DNA of 64,000 bases from Aquilaria yunnanensis (GCA_039654915.1 CM077597.1:30230001-30294000), one strand, 5' to 3'. Shown: positions 22,201 through 34,057, counted from the stretch's first letter. Numbers and translations are program-made. Notes: generated by a model from the letters alone, not told the origin.

Positions 22201-25200
22201 CTATTGAAAGAGAAGTCCAGTGTTTTTTAACTGAACTTTGATAACTCAAGTGATTTTACTGTGTTTCACCTATATTATGATGTAAGTTACAACGCGGGGC
22301 ATAGAGGATAAATTTTGGATAAGTTATTAAGGATTTGCATTATTCTTCCTAGCATGCTAAGTGATTTTATTTCACATTATTATCTGCACTAATTTTTTTA
22401 CTTCATAACAAGTCAAGTAATTCCGTTTTGCATTATAATTTCCACACTTCCTTTTTAACTTCATTACTTCTTCTTCCATCTTTCATGCGCAGCTTCATGG
22501 CAGAGCTAGAACTAGAGAAGTCAACCTTAACTGGGTCAAATCTCTTTGCTTCCCAGCACAAATCCAACCTCCCTTTCTTCTGGGGCCCTTAGGCAATGCT
22601 CATTGTTTCCTTTTTCCTCTAGTTTATGGATCTTTAACCATGGACTTCATGAAAAAACAAATGAGAAGAAAACAACAAACAAAAAAAAAAAAAAAAAAAC
22701 AAACACAAAAACAAAACCTATAAGGGGCAACCAGATACATGAAAACCTATAAGGGGCAACACTTTTAAGCAGTTTAAATAATTCTATCCAGCATGCTGAT
22801 TGAATTCCAAAATATTAAAAAGGGAAAAAAATATATAATCTCCAACATATGTGAAAGCCAGGCTTTTAAACCACCAGTACAGATAATTTTTCTCAAGAAT
22901 GCAGTATGATTATGTAAAACTATCTCCTTCACCAAAGAAATTTGGCCAGTTAGAGAGCATAGTATGTTTCCAAACCATGAATAATTCGGAAATAGTTTTT
23001 CCTGAGCATTTAGAACATGACAGTGATGATATAAGTGTAACAGTCATCAAAATCAGATTTTCCTGTTAAATTTTGCCTATGGAATCAAAACTACTCCGTG
23101 TACAAACACACTCCAGATATAGGCCAGGTTAAAGAATTTCAGGATTCTTCAGCAAGAAAAGGATGAGAGACAATTGGGAAGTGCAGGATATTTTCCTATA
23201 AAATACTATCAGAGCTGGGTTCTCTCTAGCCTTCTTTTTTCGAAACCCTAGCTGCTGTCCAGTTTTCTCCTCTAGCCAAAAAAAAAAAAAAAAAAAATGT
23301 CTGAATTATCTGAATCCACCCCTGTTACTCCTACTGCATCTTCTGCCCTTGTTGCTGGTGCTAATCTGCAGCATTCAAATGCACGACCTCGTGTCTGGTG
23401 TGACTACTGCAACAAACCTGGACATACCCGTGAAACCTGCTGGAAACTCCATGGAAAACCTGCTGATTGGAAGAGCAGTAAGCCTGGTGGGGACAGAAGC
23501 AGCCGTTCAACACCTTCAGCACATGAAGCAACCAGTCTAAATCAGGTTTTCAATAAAGAGCAGATCGACCAGCTTCTGAAACTGCTAAAATCCGATCCAC
23601 AGTCTAGTTCTTCCAATGTTGCCTTGGCTCAAACAGGTAGAAATTCAAGTGCTCTATCTGGCTCTTTAATACTTGCACCTTGGATCATTGATTCAGGTGC
23701 TTCTGACCATATGACAAATAACTCTACCTTTTTTAATTCTTACTTTCCTTGTCCTGGCCATAACAAAGTTCGTATTGCAGATGGTAGCCTTTCACCTATT
23801 GCAGGGAAAGGAACTGTAAAAATTTCAGACAATATTGAGTTAAAATCTGTCCTTCATGTCCCTAAACTATCTTGTAACCTTTTATCGGTAAGCAAACTGT
23901 CCAAAGATTCTAACTGCCGTATTATTTTCTTTAATTCTCACTGTGAATTTCAGGACCAGAGTTCGGGGAAGATGATTGGCAGTGCTAAAATGATCAATGG
24001 ACTTTATTATCTTGGTGATAATCTTCTAGAGAATAAACAAGCTCAAGGTCTGAGTGGTAGTATTAGTTCTTTTTCAGTTTGTGAGACAATTATGCTCTGG
24101 CATCAAAGATTAGGGCACCCTAGTTTTCCTTATTTGAGGCATCTATTTCCTAGTTTGTTTCAAAATGTGGATTGCAAATCCCTTTATTGTGAACATTGCT
24201 ATTTATCTAAGAGTCATCGTATCTCTTACAAACCTCTTGAATACCAAGTGTCTCACCCTTTTTACTTAATTCATAGTGATGTTTGGGGACCTTCAAAAAT
24301 TACTACCCTATCCGGAAAAAAATGGTTTGTAACCTTTATAGATGACCATACTCGTCTATGCTGGGTTTATCTAATGAATACTAAATCTGAGGTAGAAAAC
24401 CTATTTAAAGATTTCTACAAAATGATTGAAAATCAATTTCAAACTAAAATAAGTATCCTTCGAACTGATAATGGTACCGAATATTTCAATGAGTGTCTAG
24501 GGAATTTTTTACGCTCTAAAGGTATTTTACACCAATCTACATGTCGTGACACTCCCCACCAAAATGGTATTGCTGAAAGAAAAAATCGTCATTTACTTGA
24601 GGTAGGTAGAGCTTTGCTCTTTTCTATGAATGTACCTAAGTATTTGTGGGGTGATGCAATCTTGACTGCATGTTACTTGATAAATCGAATGCCTAGTCGT
24701 GTTTTGAAATATCAAACTCCCTTGCAGTGTTTTCAAAATCTGTTTCCAGCAAGTCGTTTGACTTCAAAACTTGATTTAAAAATATTTGGATGTACTGTCT
24801 TTGTTCACCTTCCTTCACATCTTCGCTCCAAGTTAGATCCTAGAGCAGAAAAATGCATTTTTTTGGGTTATACACCTAATAAACGGGGTTACAAATGCTG
24901 GAATCCAGTGACTAAAAAAACACACATCAGTATGGATGTGATATTTCTGGAAAAACAACCTTTTTTTGAAAAAACTCATCTTCAGGGGGAGAGAGGATAT
25001 GAAGATCAGTTTTGGGATTTAAATACCACTACACCTACACCTAGAATATATCTGTTTCCTGATTATATTTCAGCAGAAAATACAGGGCCAACTCTTCCTA
25101 GTGAACCTCTTTCTAATGAGCCTATCTCTTCTCCAACTGAGATACAAACAGGAAAAGAAATACTGCCAAATAATCCTGAGCTCCGTGTTTATACTAGGCG

Positions 25201-28200
25201 AAGATTTCATCACAATAATAAAGATCAGCTGATCATCCAAACTCAATCATCGGCTCCGAGGTCTGGTCACTTAAATGACCCAGGTATCTCTCCTTCTCAA
25301 AACTCAAGTCCATCTATTTATTCTGATTTAGATCTACCTATAGCACTTAGGAAAGGAGTCCGCTCCTGTACTCAACACCCCATTGCCAAATACTTATCCT
25401 ATCATAGACTTTCTAAGAACCATAGAGCATTTGCTGCCAATATTTCTCATGTGTTTGTTCCAAGAAACATTCAGGAAGCACTAGAAAACCCGGATTGGAA
25501 ATTAGCAGTTTTGGAAGAGATGAAAGCCCTCCACAAAAATGCAACATGGGAAGTTGTGGACCTACCACAAGAAAAGAAGATAGTTGGATGCAAATGGGTT
25601 TTTACTGTCAAATGTAAATCTGATGGCAGTATAGAGCGGTACAAAGCAAGGCTTGTGGCAAAGGGTTTCACCCAAACCCATGGGATTGACTACCAAGAAA
25701 CTTTCTCACCAGTTGCCAAGATGAACTCAGTCCGAATCCTGCTGTCCCTAGCTGTTCATCATAACTGGCCTTTATACCAGTTGGATATTAAAAATGCTTT
25801 CCTTAATGGAGAGCTAGAAGAGGAAGTATTCATGGAGTTACCTCCTGGTTTTGAAGAAAAATATGGAGGTGGAAAAGTGTGCAAGTTAAAGAAGTCTCTA
25901 TATGGGCTGAAGCAATCGCCACGGGCTTGGTTTGAACGGTTTGGTAAGGCAGTAAAAGGACACGGTTACACCCAAAGTCAGGCCGATGATAGCATGTTCT
26001 ACAAACACTCAAAGGAGGGCAAGGTAGCAGTGTTAATTGTGTATGTTGATGATATAGTGTTGACAGGTAATGATCATACAGAGCTTACGAGAATAAAGAA
26101 GCTACTGGCTAAAGACTTTGAGGTAAAAGACCTTGGGATCCTCAAGTACTTTCTTGGCATGGAGTTTGCTCGATCGAAAGAAGGATTAGTTGTCTCTCAG
26201 CGCAAGTATATACTGGATTTACTAGAGGAAACAGGGTTGCTTGGGTGTAAACCTGCAGAAACACCCATGGAATCCAACCTAAAACTTCAACCCAAAAGTT
26301 CAGGAGAACATGTGGACAAAGAACAGTATCAACGTCTAGTGGGAAAGCTAATATACTTGTCTCATACCCGTCCAGATATTGCCTTTGCAGTGAGTGTAGT
26401 AAGTCAGTTTATGCACTCACCAGGAGCAGAACATTTTGATGCAGTCAATAGAATACTGAGGTACCTAAAGGGTACTCCAGGAAGAGGACTACTATTCAGG
26501 AAAAATGACAATTTTCAAGTGGAAGTGTATACAGATGCTGATTGGGCTGGAAGTGTTACAGATAGAAGGTCAACTTCAGGCTACTGCACCTTTGTTGGAG
26601 GAAATCTAGTCACTTGGCGTAGCAAAAAACAAAGTGTGGTGGCACGGAGTAGTGCCGAGGCTGAATTTAGAGCAGTAGCTCTCTGCATTTGTGAAATCTT
26701 GTGGATTAAAAAGCTTCTTGAGGAATTAAAAATGGAGATTCAACTACCTATGAAGGTCTACTGTGATAACAAGTCAGCCATTCTAATCGCTCACAATCCA
26801 GTACTTCATGATCGAACTAAACATGTGGAGATTGACAAGCACTTCATAAAAGAGAAACTGGATAAAGGACTTGTTTGTATGCCTTACATCCCAACTACAG
26901 AACAGGTTGCAGACATTCTAACCAAAGGATTACCAACAAAGCAATTTGAATACTTAATTAGCAAGCTGGCCATGAAAGATATTTTCTGTCCAGCTTGAGG
27001 GGGAGTGTTGGAATTCGAGGACCAAATCTCTCAGATTTGGAAAGTATTCTAGCTGTAGAATGTGACTGAACAAGATTGGGAAACTAGAATTAAAGGGGAT
27101 ATTTTATTTCCTTTAATATCTAAGGTGTAATTAGCTTTCCTTTCCATTTAGCTTTCCTTCTTCTGTAATTTTCCTATTCTTTGTTAGTCATTAGTTCTAT
27201 ATATTAGGTTTGTACATACGTATTTTATAGAGAGAAATATACAGAAGAAAATTACTCTGATTTCTTCACTTCCATATTAGAAAAGTAACCCATCCACTAA
27301 CACTGACTGCATTCTTTTTAGATTATGCACACCAGGCAGAGGACAGTCTAAAGAATATGAATGAATAAACAAACATAAACCTAAGAATAAAAGATGTACT
27401 ATGTGTGAAGACATTGAATGTCACATACTCTGTCTAACTATCAATGATTTCAATGCTCTAAGGCCAGTAACTATCCGGGTTCCAACAGTATGTGTGACAG
27501 GAATAAAAAAAGCTCATCAATGAGTATTATCATTTCAAACCTTGAATATGAGACATACTTACAATAGTTGGTCTCTTCAGCAGCCCATCTTTTATCCGCT
27601 CACGTAAATCCTCACATTCTTCCTGCAAAAGAACTAAAGCAAGGCTAAACAACAGAAATGACAAGATGAAAAGTAGCATGTGGCCATCTGCCTTCCAGTG
27701 TGCCTAGGAACTTCTTAACAATATATGAAACAACTGTAACTTCAACCAAACCTCCTACCCAAAATCATCACAAAAAACAAATTACAAAGTGCCTTCCGAT
27801 GTGTTGGGTAGTCAGCACAGGGTTACAAATGGAACATGTCAGGCTATCATGAAATGAAGATAGTTTAAAAAGTGAATTATGAATTAAAATGACTAACTAA
27901 TTATCAAGCAGATGTAGAAGCTGTGCGTATTTTCAATAAGCTATTTTGAAACTTTCTCATTCAGTAAAATGAATAAATCAGGTACATCAGCTGGAAAGTC
28001 AATGTTGCAACCTAGCAGTAAATGAATCTAAATATTACGACTAAGGTGTGGACCTTTTACATCCGCCAATTACCTGGGAGAAATTGTCATTTGAGAGCAT
28101 GGAAATGTTGATGTCCTTAGTGAAATCAGGAACCTGAAGAAGAACATCCCTGTCCATGTCATTTGATCCAGAGAACTTTAACCCTACAGAACAGAAATAA

Positions 28201-31200
28201 TGCTACCATATGTTAACTCATTAAAATATATCATGAACAAATCAATTAGCCAACACAATGTTAACGATAGGTCACGCACATCAAACAAAGTAAAAATATT
28301 GGCCAATAACTGATTTTCATCCAATATCTGCACAAATACATACTTGCTTGGACATATGTTATCCATACATAAATGGTTAGCAGAACTTGCTCCCAAAAAT
28401 TGGGCCTATAATTATTTGCTCTTTCTTTCACAAATTTTGATGCCAAGAAAATTGTTTACAATACTTTGTTTCATAACTAAAATCATATTTCCTTCAGTTA
28501 TACTCTATCTTCTATGTATCACAACTCCTGTGAAATATATAGTATCCATAACTTATTTACAGAGTGTGGACTAAAGAAGTACTCTGAGTTTGCACTTTCA
28601 GCAGAAACACTGATTCAGCGAAAAGATTCATGCACCAGAATTTGAAAAAGTTGACGAAATTTGCTTCACTGAAAGACCATTAATTCCTTTCATGCCAAAC
28701 CATCTGGAATATTTAGAAGGGAGTCGGGTGAAACAGTCTACTACCTGTTACCCTGGACGCCTGACCATGCCTATGACTACCCTTCCACCATCATTACTGA
28801 ATTCAAGAGATTGCCACCATACATAAAGCCAGTTCCCAACTCAAGTATACGAAAGGGAAAAAAGAGCAGTAAATGTTTATGTTTCCATCTCAGTTACAGG
28901 GGATGCATATTTGGCCATCAGGGTTTCAGTCTCTTGGGTTTGGCCATTCTGGTTTCAAATCATTTTCACAAAAGAAAAAACTTCAAGTCCTTTCTTTTAC
29001 TTTGGTTATAAGCCAATACTAGGAAGACCTAAGATGCCTAATGGCAGGGTACTATTAGGTGAAACTAAGGCAAGATACTATTAGGTGAAACTAAGGCCCA
29101 GATGAATCTTAAACAAGAAATATGAAGAACATCAAGTTTACAGGATTTAGCTCAAGTCAAACCAAGATTGAGCGTGTAGAACTATTAGAAATAAAATAAA
29201 GAACAAAATATTCGCTTTTCTTAAGATAGTGATATAGCAGTCACAATTTTGTTATGTCAATCGCATAATTAACGCTGCAGAATGAAACAGAAGTGCACCA
29301 GAGGAATAGGGGTTTTACTTAAAAGTACAAATCAAGTTACAAGGAATTTTTCCTAAAAATGGCTATAGGACAAATTACAAATATGCTCATCAGATAGGCA
29401 TTGCTAGGAGATTAAGATGCAACAATGTTGATGCTCCACATTAACTGAAATATAAGATTAAAAATGGTTCATTGGGGACAGAAGAAATATATAAACAAAG
29501 ATTAAGACAGCTTACAAGAGCTGATCATATTTCCACTATTAATGAAGAGACACCTTGCTGCAGTAAGATGATAACCATACAAGGCTTTAGAGGTTAAGGC
29601 ATGGGAAAGGGGCAAAAGATTTAGAATTAGCAGAAGTTGGTGTCATTGATACTTCTTCTTTGTATAATTCTACATTTGCTACCTAAAACCAAATAAAAAG
29701 AAGGAACAATGATCATTTGGTAGGGCGAAACTAGCTTGGGATTAAGACTTAGATGAGGAAACTTAAGTAAAAAACTATAAGTCTTTTCCTTTTACATACT
29801 GTGGACGGCATGATAAGGTGCCAGCCTTGTTGATGAAGGACACAACCAAGCACATTAAGACCTTCACCACCGAACTTGATTTATGATTTTCACTTGATTG
29901 TCATATCATTACATGTTTCCTTTAAGCTCCTAGGCATCTAGTCTGATTTTCGTTGTTTTATTTTTTGTAAGCATAGGAGGATTCTAATAAGTTTCTTGAT
30001 CAGCTAGATATTACAGTGTTTACTCAATAAGTTATAATGAGTCTTTTTAGGTATTGTTATGATGCAGGACGTATCTAATATTGTGTTAGGATTCTACCAG
30101 GAACAGGCTTACATTTATTAGAAGGAATAGCTCTAAAGCTATATGGTGAGCATGTAATTTCTTCAGTGTAAGGGAGTTGATTACTCTTTAGAAACATTTA
30201 GAAGATTTGTTTTTGGATTTGGTGATGCATAGAGACCCTTGGGAGTAGATCCCAACATTTTATATTTTTTTTTGCTCCTGTTTTCTCTGAATTAATACTA
30301 CTTTTAGCCCTGAATCTACTTCCCATCCTCTCCAGAAATCCTTGCCCTGCAACTACAAGTCCACAACCTATTCAAACCCCTTAAAGCCTAATCTTCTAGC
30401 CCTATGGCAAGAGCGTTTCACCTTCCTACACACATGTAGCAAAAAAAACTACCTTCCCCTGAGTGTATTCAAGTAGTAGAAGTTGGGAAAACATGCATTT
30501 TCCAAAAATTGGGCTGCTACATAGAAATAGAAGGTCTAGAACACGTATGCCACGATATTTTATAATACAAGTCCAACCAGAATATATTTGTGCAAATTCA
30601 ATGCAATTTCTAGAAAGCAATCTTGCAAACTTAGCTAAAAGACTACCAAAATTTTTAAACGGGTGGTCTAAGAGCTAAATCTTCTCACACATATGGCAGT
30701 GGTGTTTTCCATGTTTGAGAAGTGTTTAGTAGGCTGGGAAAAGAGGATACCTCTCAGAACGTGGTTGTTGTACTCTTATCAAGAGCACCCTCTCCAATCT
30801 CCAGATCCACCCTATGTATCTTTTTCCAATCCCTACCACAGTTGCAAATCAACAAGAGTCTACTGAAAACAGTTTTTTACAGGGGCAGGACAAAAGAAAA
30901 TTTTTGCCAGCATCTTGTTAATTGAAAGCCGTAAACAACCTTTACAAAGATGGGCATATCAAAGATTTACAGACAGTTAATTCAGTGTCGCCTCAGAAAT
31001 GGCTCTGGAGATTCATGGTGGAGGACTCCTCTTTTTGAAGGAAATTGATAGTAGCTAAATATGGTGTAGAACCTACAGGCTGGATGACCAATATACACAG
31101 ATCAGGTTATGGAACAGGTAGTTTGAATGGATTTGCAAAAACTTGGAATAATTCTCTGCTTATTTTTTCCAGAGTAGGGAATGATGAAAGGGTGTCGGTT

Positions 31201-32529
31201 TGGCATGATGTGTGGTGCAGAATCTCTTAAAAGTCCAATTTCTGTGTTGTTTTTTGGCTGCCTGTAATAAGGACAATATGGTTGCTGACTGTTTTTGCTA
31301 GGGCAGGGGTGACAGTGTTTGGGATGTTACCTTTACCAGGAATGCAAATGAACGCGAGATTCAAAACCTTGAGTTATCTTTTTTGCTTTTTACTCTATAG
31401 AAAATCACTCCAGACATCTAGCCTAGACAAGTGCCACTGGTCTATGGGAAACAAAGGTTCTTTTGAAGTCAAGCTACTACAACCACCTCCTTAGCAAGCA
31501 CAATCATGAAGGGGTCTCATCTTTTCCACGGAAACCAATCTGGAAGATAGGCTAGGTGCACACTCAATTTGGCTTTCTTCACTTGGGAGGCTGCAGGGAA
31601 AGGATTCTCACAATTGACAACCTCCAAAAGAAAGGCTAAGTGCTACCAAATTGTTTATTGTGTAAGGAAGCGGCTGAATCTGTCAACAACCTCTTCATTA
31701 TAAGTGGTCTACAGACATGTGGGATACAGCAAGTTCTCTAATGGGTGTCAGCTGGGTGCAAGTAGGATCTATTCAAAAGGAGTTATTGGCTTGGCATGGG
31801 AATAGAATTAGAAAAAGGAAACAGAAAGCCCATCTCTCTAATCCCTCTTACAGTTTTTGGGCTAATTTGGAGGGGATGGAATTTGAGAGCTTTCAAGGAT
31901 GAAGAAAGACCACTACAATTTATAAGGCTACGATGGCTGGATTTCCTCAGATTTTTGGTGTCAGGGACGTTACTTTGTTAAGATTTAGAAGTAAATTTTG
32001 TAGAGCTATTTTTTCATTCGTGATTTTTTTGTAAGGGTTTGCACCAGCTTGGGCTCCTGCAATTACATATATTATCTACTTCCTTATTCGAAAGAAAAAG
32101 AAAAAAAAAACTGTAGGGCCTAAACATATCTAATATATCAATAAACAACTGATGAAGTCAGTTTGTTCTTTGAACCCAGCAACTTCATGAACAGTCTCTG
32201 ATCAATAGGGAGAGTTACACATCTATTGCTTATAACTTTGGTCAGCGGTATTGTTAGAAAATAGCTGCCATGGCGCACAGTTATTGAGTCTTTGATGGCA
32301 GTTTAACTTTCACATACTCATCAAAGGCATGACCAGCAGCTATGCATGATCACATGAAGAGATTCTAATTGCGAAACACTGTGTAACTTACCTGAAATAT
32401 CATTGTAATAAATGACAAAATTGTGTGACAGGTTCGTCAGCATGTGAATTTCATAGTTCATGCTATAGCTCTCAGCCAATACAATTCTGTCTTACTTACA
32501 AATTTGTTCCATTTACATTAGGATCACAA

Positions 32530-32562
<33 letters not shown>

Positions 32563-34028
32563 TGTAAACCATCACAAAAAGGTACAAAATGAAGAAGGAA
32601 AGTACGAATTAGTATAAAGTCAATATAAAAGACAGAGTTCATGGCAATAACATATTTCAGGCTATTCATGACAGTAGTTAAAAAACATAGACGCTAATTC
32701 ATTTGTGCATGACTTTTGCAATTCAGGATATATTCTATGGCCAATAAACTGGCATCTCACTAGCAGGTCTATTCAAGATACTTCAGAAATAGAATCCATA
32801 GGAAATATAAACCTTCACAAGGAAAGCGTGGAAGTGTAGAAAAGGAAAACGAATGAATTCAGACAAGTAAAGAATTATTAAGCATACAGGCCAGTGTATC
32901 TCAATGGTCCCTGCTAATTATGCATGTATAATTTTTAAAATGGCTTCAGCTTTAAGTAATGTTTTCGGCCCATGGACATTTTTTTAATCTATTGATATTG
33001 GGTAGATCACATAAAAGTTGTTTGAAGGAATTCAAAAACTCTTAAAAAAACACAAAGGAGGTGATCCTATCCTCAAAGAAATGAAGAATGATCAGAACTG
33101 GAAATTAAAACTGATCCACATAAACTGCTCAACCACTGAACAGCACCATTGTTAGCAAACATCCAACAAAATGTCAACCACCAAGTCAATGTTTAAATTT
33201 CCTAGGAGTTGTAGCATAAAAAGATATTGAAGCCACTGAAAACTAACTCCCCACTCACCCCTGGTTTTCTTCTTCCTTTTTTTTTTTTGACTTTTTTGTG
33301 GAAAACAAAAAGGAAAAAAGAAAAATAAATAAAACTCACAATTGATGTGCATTAATATAAAAGTTACCTGTAACTTGCACAAGCTGATAAGGATGCTTCT
33401 GACGGTAGTCATTTGGGTCTGATTTAATCCTCACAAAGCTACCGACCACTTTGGTTTCAAAGCTTCCAAAATCTTTTAGAAGACTGAGGGCTAAACTCTT
33501 TTTCAAATAAACAAGCTTAATATTCTCAGGAGATACGGCAGCAAACAAGCTTTTTGGTTTTTGCTGAACTTCTTTCTTGTGGTGAATCTTCTTATCTGAA
33601 CTCACAGCTTTTACCCTTTCAGTAGTATCTTCCTCTTCCAAACTGCAGAAGAAATCATCATCTGAATTATCTTGGTTTTCAGCATAATGTGTCCCCAACA
33701 AGTCATAGATTTTAACACGGCTAATTGTTTTCTTCCCAAAGATGGAATATAGATTCTCATCACATATGACTTTCTTTTTCTTTGTCGGGTGAAGAAGGTT
33801 CTTGTCATTGACATATTTATTTACAATGTCAGCAACATCATATTGAGAGATCTGCTTGTTGATGTCTTTACCAATTGAGCCCAGAAACTCAACTAGGGGT
33901 CTTGATCCCCAACCAGCAAATTCCAACTTCCTTGGCCGAACCTTCCTTTTTGTTTTCAAAGGAGTAAATAGGTCCCCTTCATATTCTTCAACCCAAAAGA
34001 ATGAACCATTTCGAACTCCCCCATCCAT
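19206..34028 (-). CDS. SWIB/MDM2, Plus3 and GYF domain protein (At5g08430-like), 541 aa
   Basis: Seven coding exons read on the minus strand: 34028-33368, 28183-28074, 27622-27563, 21683-21633, 21171-21101, 20103-19829, 19603-19206. They total 1626 bases and join in frame to 541 aa. SWIB lies at about residues 34-115 (LEFAGWGSRPLVEFLGSIGK). Plus3 is at about 165-290 (VGSFVRIKSDPNDYRQKHPY, then LLQVPDFTKDINISMLSNDN). A charged helical linker follows at about 278-340 (ending LLQNPDEQARLL), an acidic VIQLSDDDEED stretch at 452-462, and GYF at about 480-535 (WYYADPQGDIQGPFSLQSLK). SWIB and GYF bind proteins (GYF binds proline-rich ligands) and Plus3 is known from Rtf1, so a nuclear, chromatin or transcription role is likely. 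The order and length fit Arabidopsis At5g08430; the related NERD protein also carries PHD and CCCH fingers, which are absent here. An in-frame TAA just upstream of ATG 34028 fixes the start. Confidence 0.93.
20104..21100 (-). other. U12-type AT-AC intron
   Basis: Read on the minus strand, exon 6 ends CGCAAAGA and the intron starts ATATCCTT, the exact U12 5' splice site. A branch site TTTCTTGAC (TTCCTTRAY consensus) has its A at 20118. The intron ends TTTTAC at 20104, 14 bases later. Joining gives WRKELFEYLERRQLLQNPDE, which keeps the frame and agrees with the conserved family sequence. Other donor and acceptor pairs break the frame or hit a stop. Confidence 0.88.
20440..20585. mobile_element. 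Possible tRNA-derived SINE remnant
   Basis: Within the AT-AC intron, TAGCCTTGTGGTCAA resembles a pol III A box. GGTTCAAACCC, about 35 bases on, is a good B box. A/T-rich runs follow. No target duplication was found, so this is tentative. Confidence 0.3.
23207..23215 (+). other. Partial primer-binding site
   Basis: TATCAGAGC matches the last nine bases of the initiator-Met-tRNA site TGGTATCAGAGC. The three bases before it (TAC) do not match, so the junction with intron sequence may fall here. Confidence 0.6.
23297..26998 (+). CDS. Copia Gag-Pol polyprotein, capsid region missing, 1233 aa
   Basis: One uninterrupted frame. Only 34 residues precede the CCHC zinc knuckle (C35, C38, H43, C48), where this lineage normally has over 200 residues of capsid. 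Protease has WIIDSGASDH (active D132-S-G). Integrase has the HHCC finger H269, H274, C298, C301 and catalytic D328, D391, E427 with the usual 35-residue D-E spacing. Reverse transcriptase shows WVFTVKCKSDGSIERYKARL and YVDDI (D918, D919). RNase H has YTDADWAG and ends near EQVADILTKGL. All catalytic residues look intact, implying a recent origin. Without capsid it could move only with help from another copy. A poly(A) run (23278-23296) directly precedes the ATG. Confidence 0.92.
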   Translation: MSELSESTPVTPTASSALVAGANLQHSNARPRVWCDYCNKPGHTRETCWKLHGKPADWKSSKPGGDRSSRSTPSAHEATSLNQVFNKEQIDQLLKLLKSDPQSSSSNVALAQTGRNSSALSGSLILAPWIIDSGASDHMTNNSTFFNSYFPCPGHNKVRIADGSLSPIAGKGTVKISDNIELKSVLHVPKLSCNLLSVSKLSKDSNCRIIFFNSHCEFQDQSSGKMIGSAKMINGLYYLGDNLLENKQAQGLSGSISSFSVCETIMLWHQRLGHPSFPYLRHLFPSLFQNVDCKSLYCEHCYLSKSHRISYKPLEYQVSHPFYLIHSDVWGPSKITTLSGKKWFVTFIDDHTRLCWVYLMNTKSEVENLFKDFYKMIENQFQTKISILRTDNGTEYFNECLGNFLRSKGILHQSTCRDTPHQNGIAERKNRHLLEVGRALLFSMNVPKYLWGDAILTACYLINRMPSRVLKYQTPLQCFQNLFPASRLTSKLDLKIFGCTVFVHLPSHLRSKLDPRAEKCIFLGYTPNKRGYKCWNPVTKKTHISMDVIFLEKQPFFEKTHLQGERGYEDQFWDLNTTTPTPRIYLFPDYISAENTGPTLPSEPLSNEPISSPTEIQTGKEILPNNPELRVYTRRRFHHNNKDQLIIQTQSSAPRSGHLNDPGISPSQNSSPSIYSDLDLPIALRKGVRSCTQHPIAKYLSYHRLSKNHRAFAANISHVFVPRNIQEALENPDWKLAVLEEMKALHKNATWEVVDLPQEKKIVGCKWVFTVKCKSDGSIERYKARLVAKGFTQTHGIDYQETFSPVAKMNSVRILLSLAVHHNWPLYQLDIKNAFLNGELEEEVFMELPPGFEEKYGGGKVCKLKKSLYGLKQSPRAWFERFGKAVKGHGYTQSQADDSMFYKHSKEGKVAVLIVYVDDIVLTGNDHTELTRIKKLLAKDFEVKDLGILKYFLGMEFARSKEGLVVSQRKYILDLLEETGLLGCKPAETPMESNLKLQPKSSGEHVDKEQYQRLVGKLIYLSHTRPDIAFAVSVVSQFMHSPGAEHFDAVNRILRYLKGTPGRGLLFRKNDNFQVEVYTDADWAGSVTDRRSTSGYCTFVGGNLVTWRSKKQSVVARSSAEAEFRAVALCICEILWIKKLLEELKMEIQLPMKVYCDNKSAILIAHNPVLHDRTKHVEIDKHFIKEKLDKGLVCMPYIPTTEQVADILTKGLPTKQFEYLISKLAMKDIFCPA
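27006..27302 (+). repeat. 3' LTR of the intronic Copia element
   Basis: It begins TGTTGGAATTCG after the polypurine tract GAGGGGGAG and probably ends at CCACTAACA. The end is inferred only from the TG...CA rule because there is no 5' LTR to compare with. Confidence 0.65.
28184..33367 (-). other. Large intron 2 of the SWIB/Plus3/GYF gene
   Basis: It runs from GTTACAG|GTAACTT (33368/33367) to CTGTAG|GGTTAAAG (28184/28183), 5184 bases. It contains an L1 fragment (about 30715-32110), a (GA)n run at 32536-32562, and a 26-bp-period direct repeat, ACTATTAGGTGAAACTAAGG, at 29051 and 29077. The remaining sequence (28184-30714, 32111-33367) is AT-rich with only chance ORFs. Confidence 0.85.
30715..32110 (+). 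mobile_element. 5'-truncated L1-type LINE fragment
   Basis: Plus-strand frames broken by shifts give the C-terminal part of a plant L1 ORF2: GWEKR, VFYRGRTKENF, KWLWRFMVEDS (about 30999), IVAKYGVEPTGWM (31048), RVGNDERVSVWHDVWC (about 31170-31218). Next come MGNKGSFEVK and a zf-RVT-like block ending near 31980. A short A-rich tail (32093-32110) closes it. Insertion is antisense to the host gene. No RNase H domain follows, unlike the LINE at 38474-53240, so the two belong to different L1 groups. Confidence 0.8.
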
Positions 34029-34057
34029 TTCACTTCCCCAGTTAAGCAGTTAGCCTC

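Larger units (their letters stand above)
23203..27302 (+). mobile_element. 5'-truncated Copia retrotransposon with intact pol frame
   Basis: The internal region starts at a partial primer-binding site (TATCAGAGC, 23207-23215) and carries one long frame (23297-26998). It ends in a polypurine tract GAGGGGGAG and a 297-bp 3' LTR (27006-27302). I could find no matching 5' LTR upstream of the primer-binding site and no target duplication. The element is thus not a normal two-LTR insertion. It is a different Copia lineage from the one at 1091-10571. Confidence 0.85.
21684..27562 (-). other. Large intron 4 carrying a Copia element
   Basis: The intron runs from ACTATT|GTAAGT (27563/27562) to ATTGTAG|GCAGAG (21684/21683), 5879 bases. 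The Copia element at 23203-27302 lies in it antisense to the gene. The rest (21684-23202 and 27303-27562) is AT-rich intron sequence with poly(A) tracts near 21725 and 22679. A 19-bp direct repeat AAAACCTATAAGGGGCAAC occurs at 22713 and 22742. Confidence 0.85.

Noticed and set aside
22713..22760. 19-bp direct repeat as a target duplication of a poly(A) retroposon
   Set aside because: The two copies are only 10 bases apart and both lie on the same side of the poly(A) run, so they do not flank an insertion.
19206..34028. Identity as the NERD protein (PHD, SWIB, Plus3, GYF, CCCH)
   Set aside because: No PHD or CCCH zinc fingers are encoded. The 541-aa length and start at the SWIB side fit the shorter At5g08430 group.
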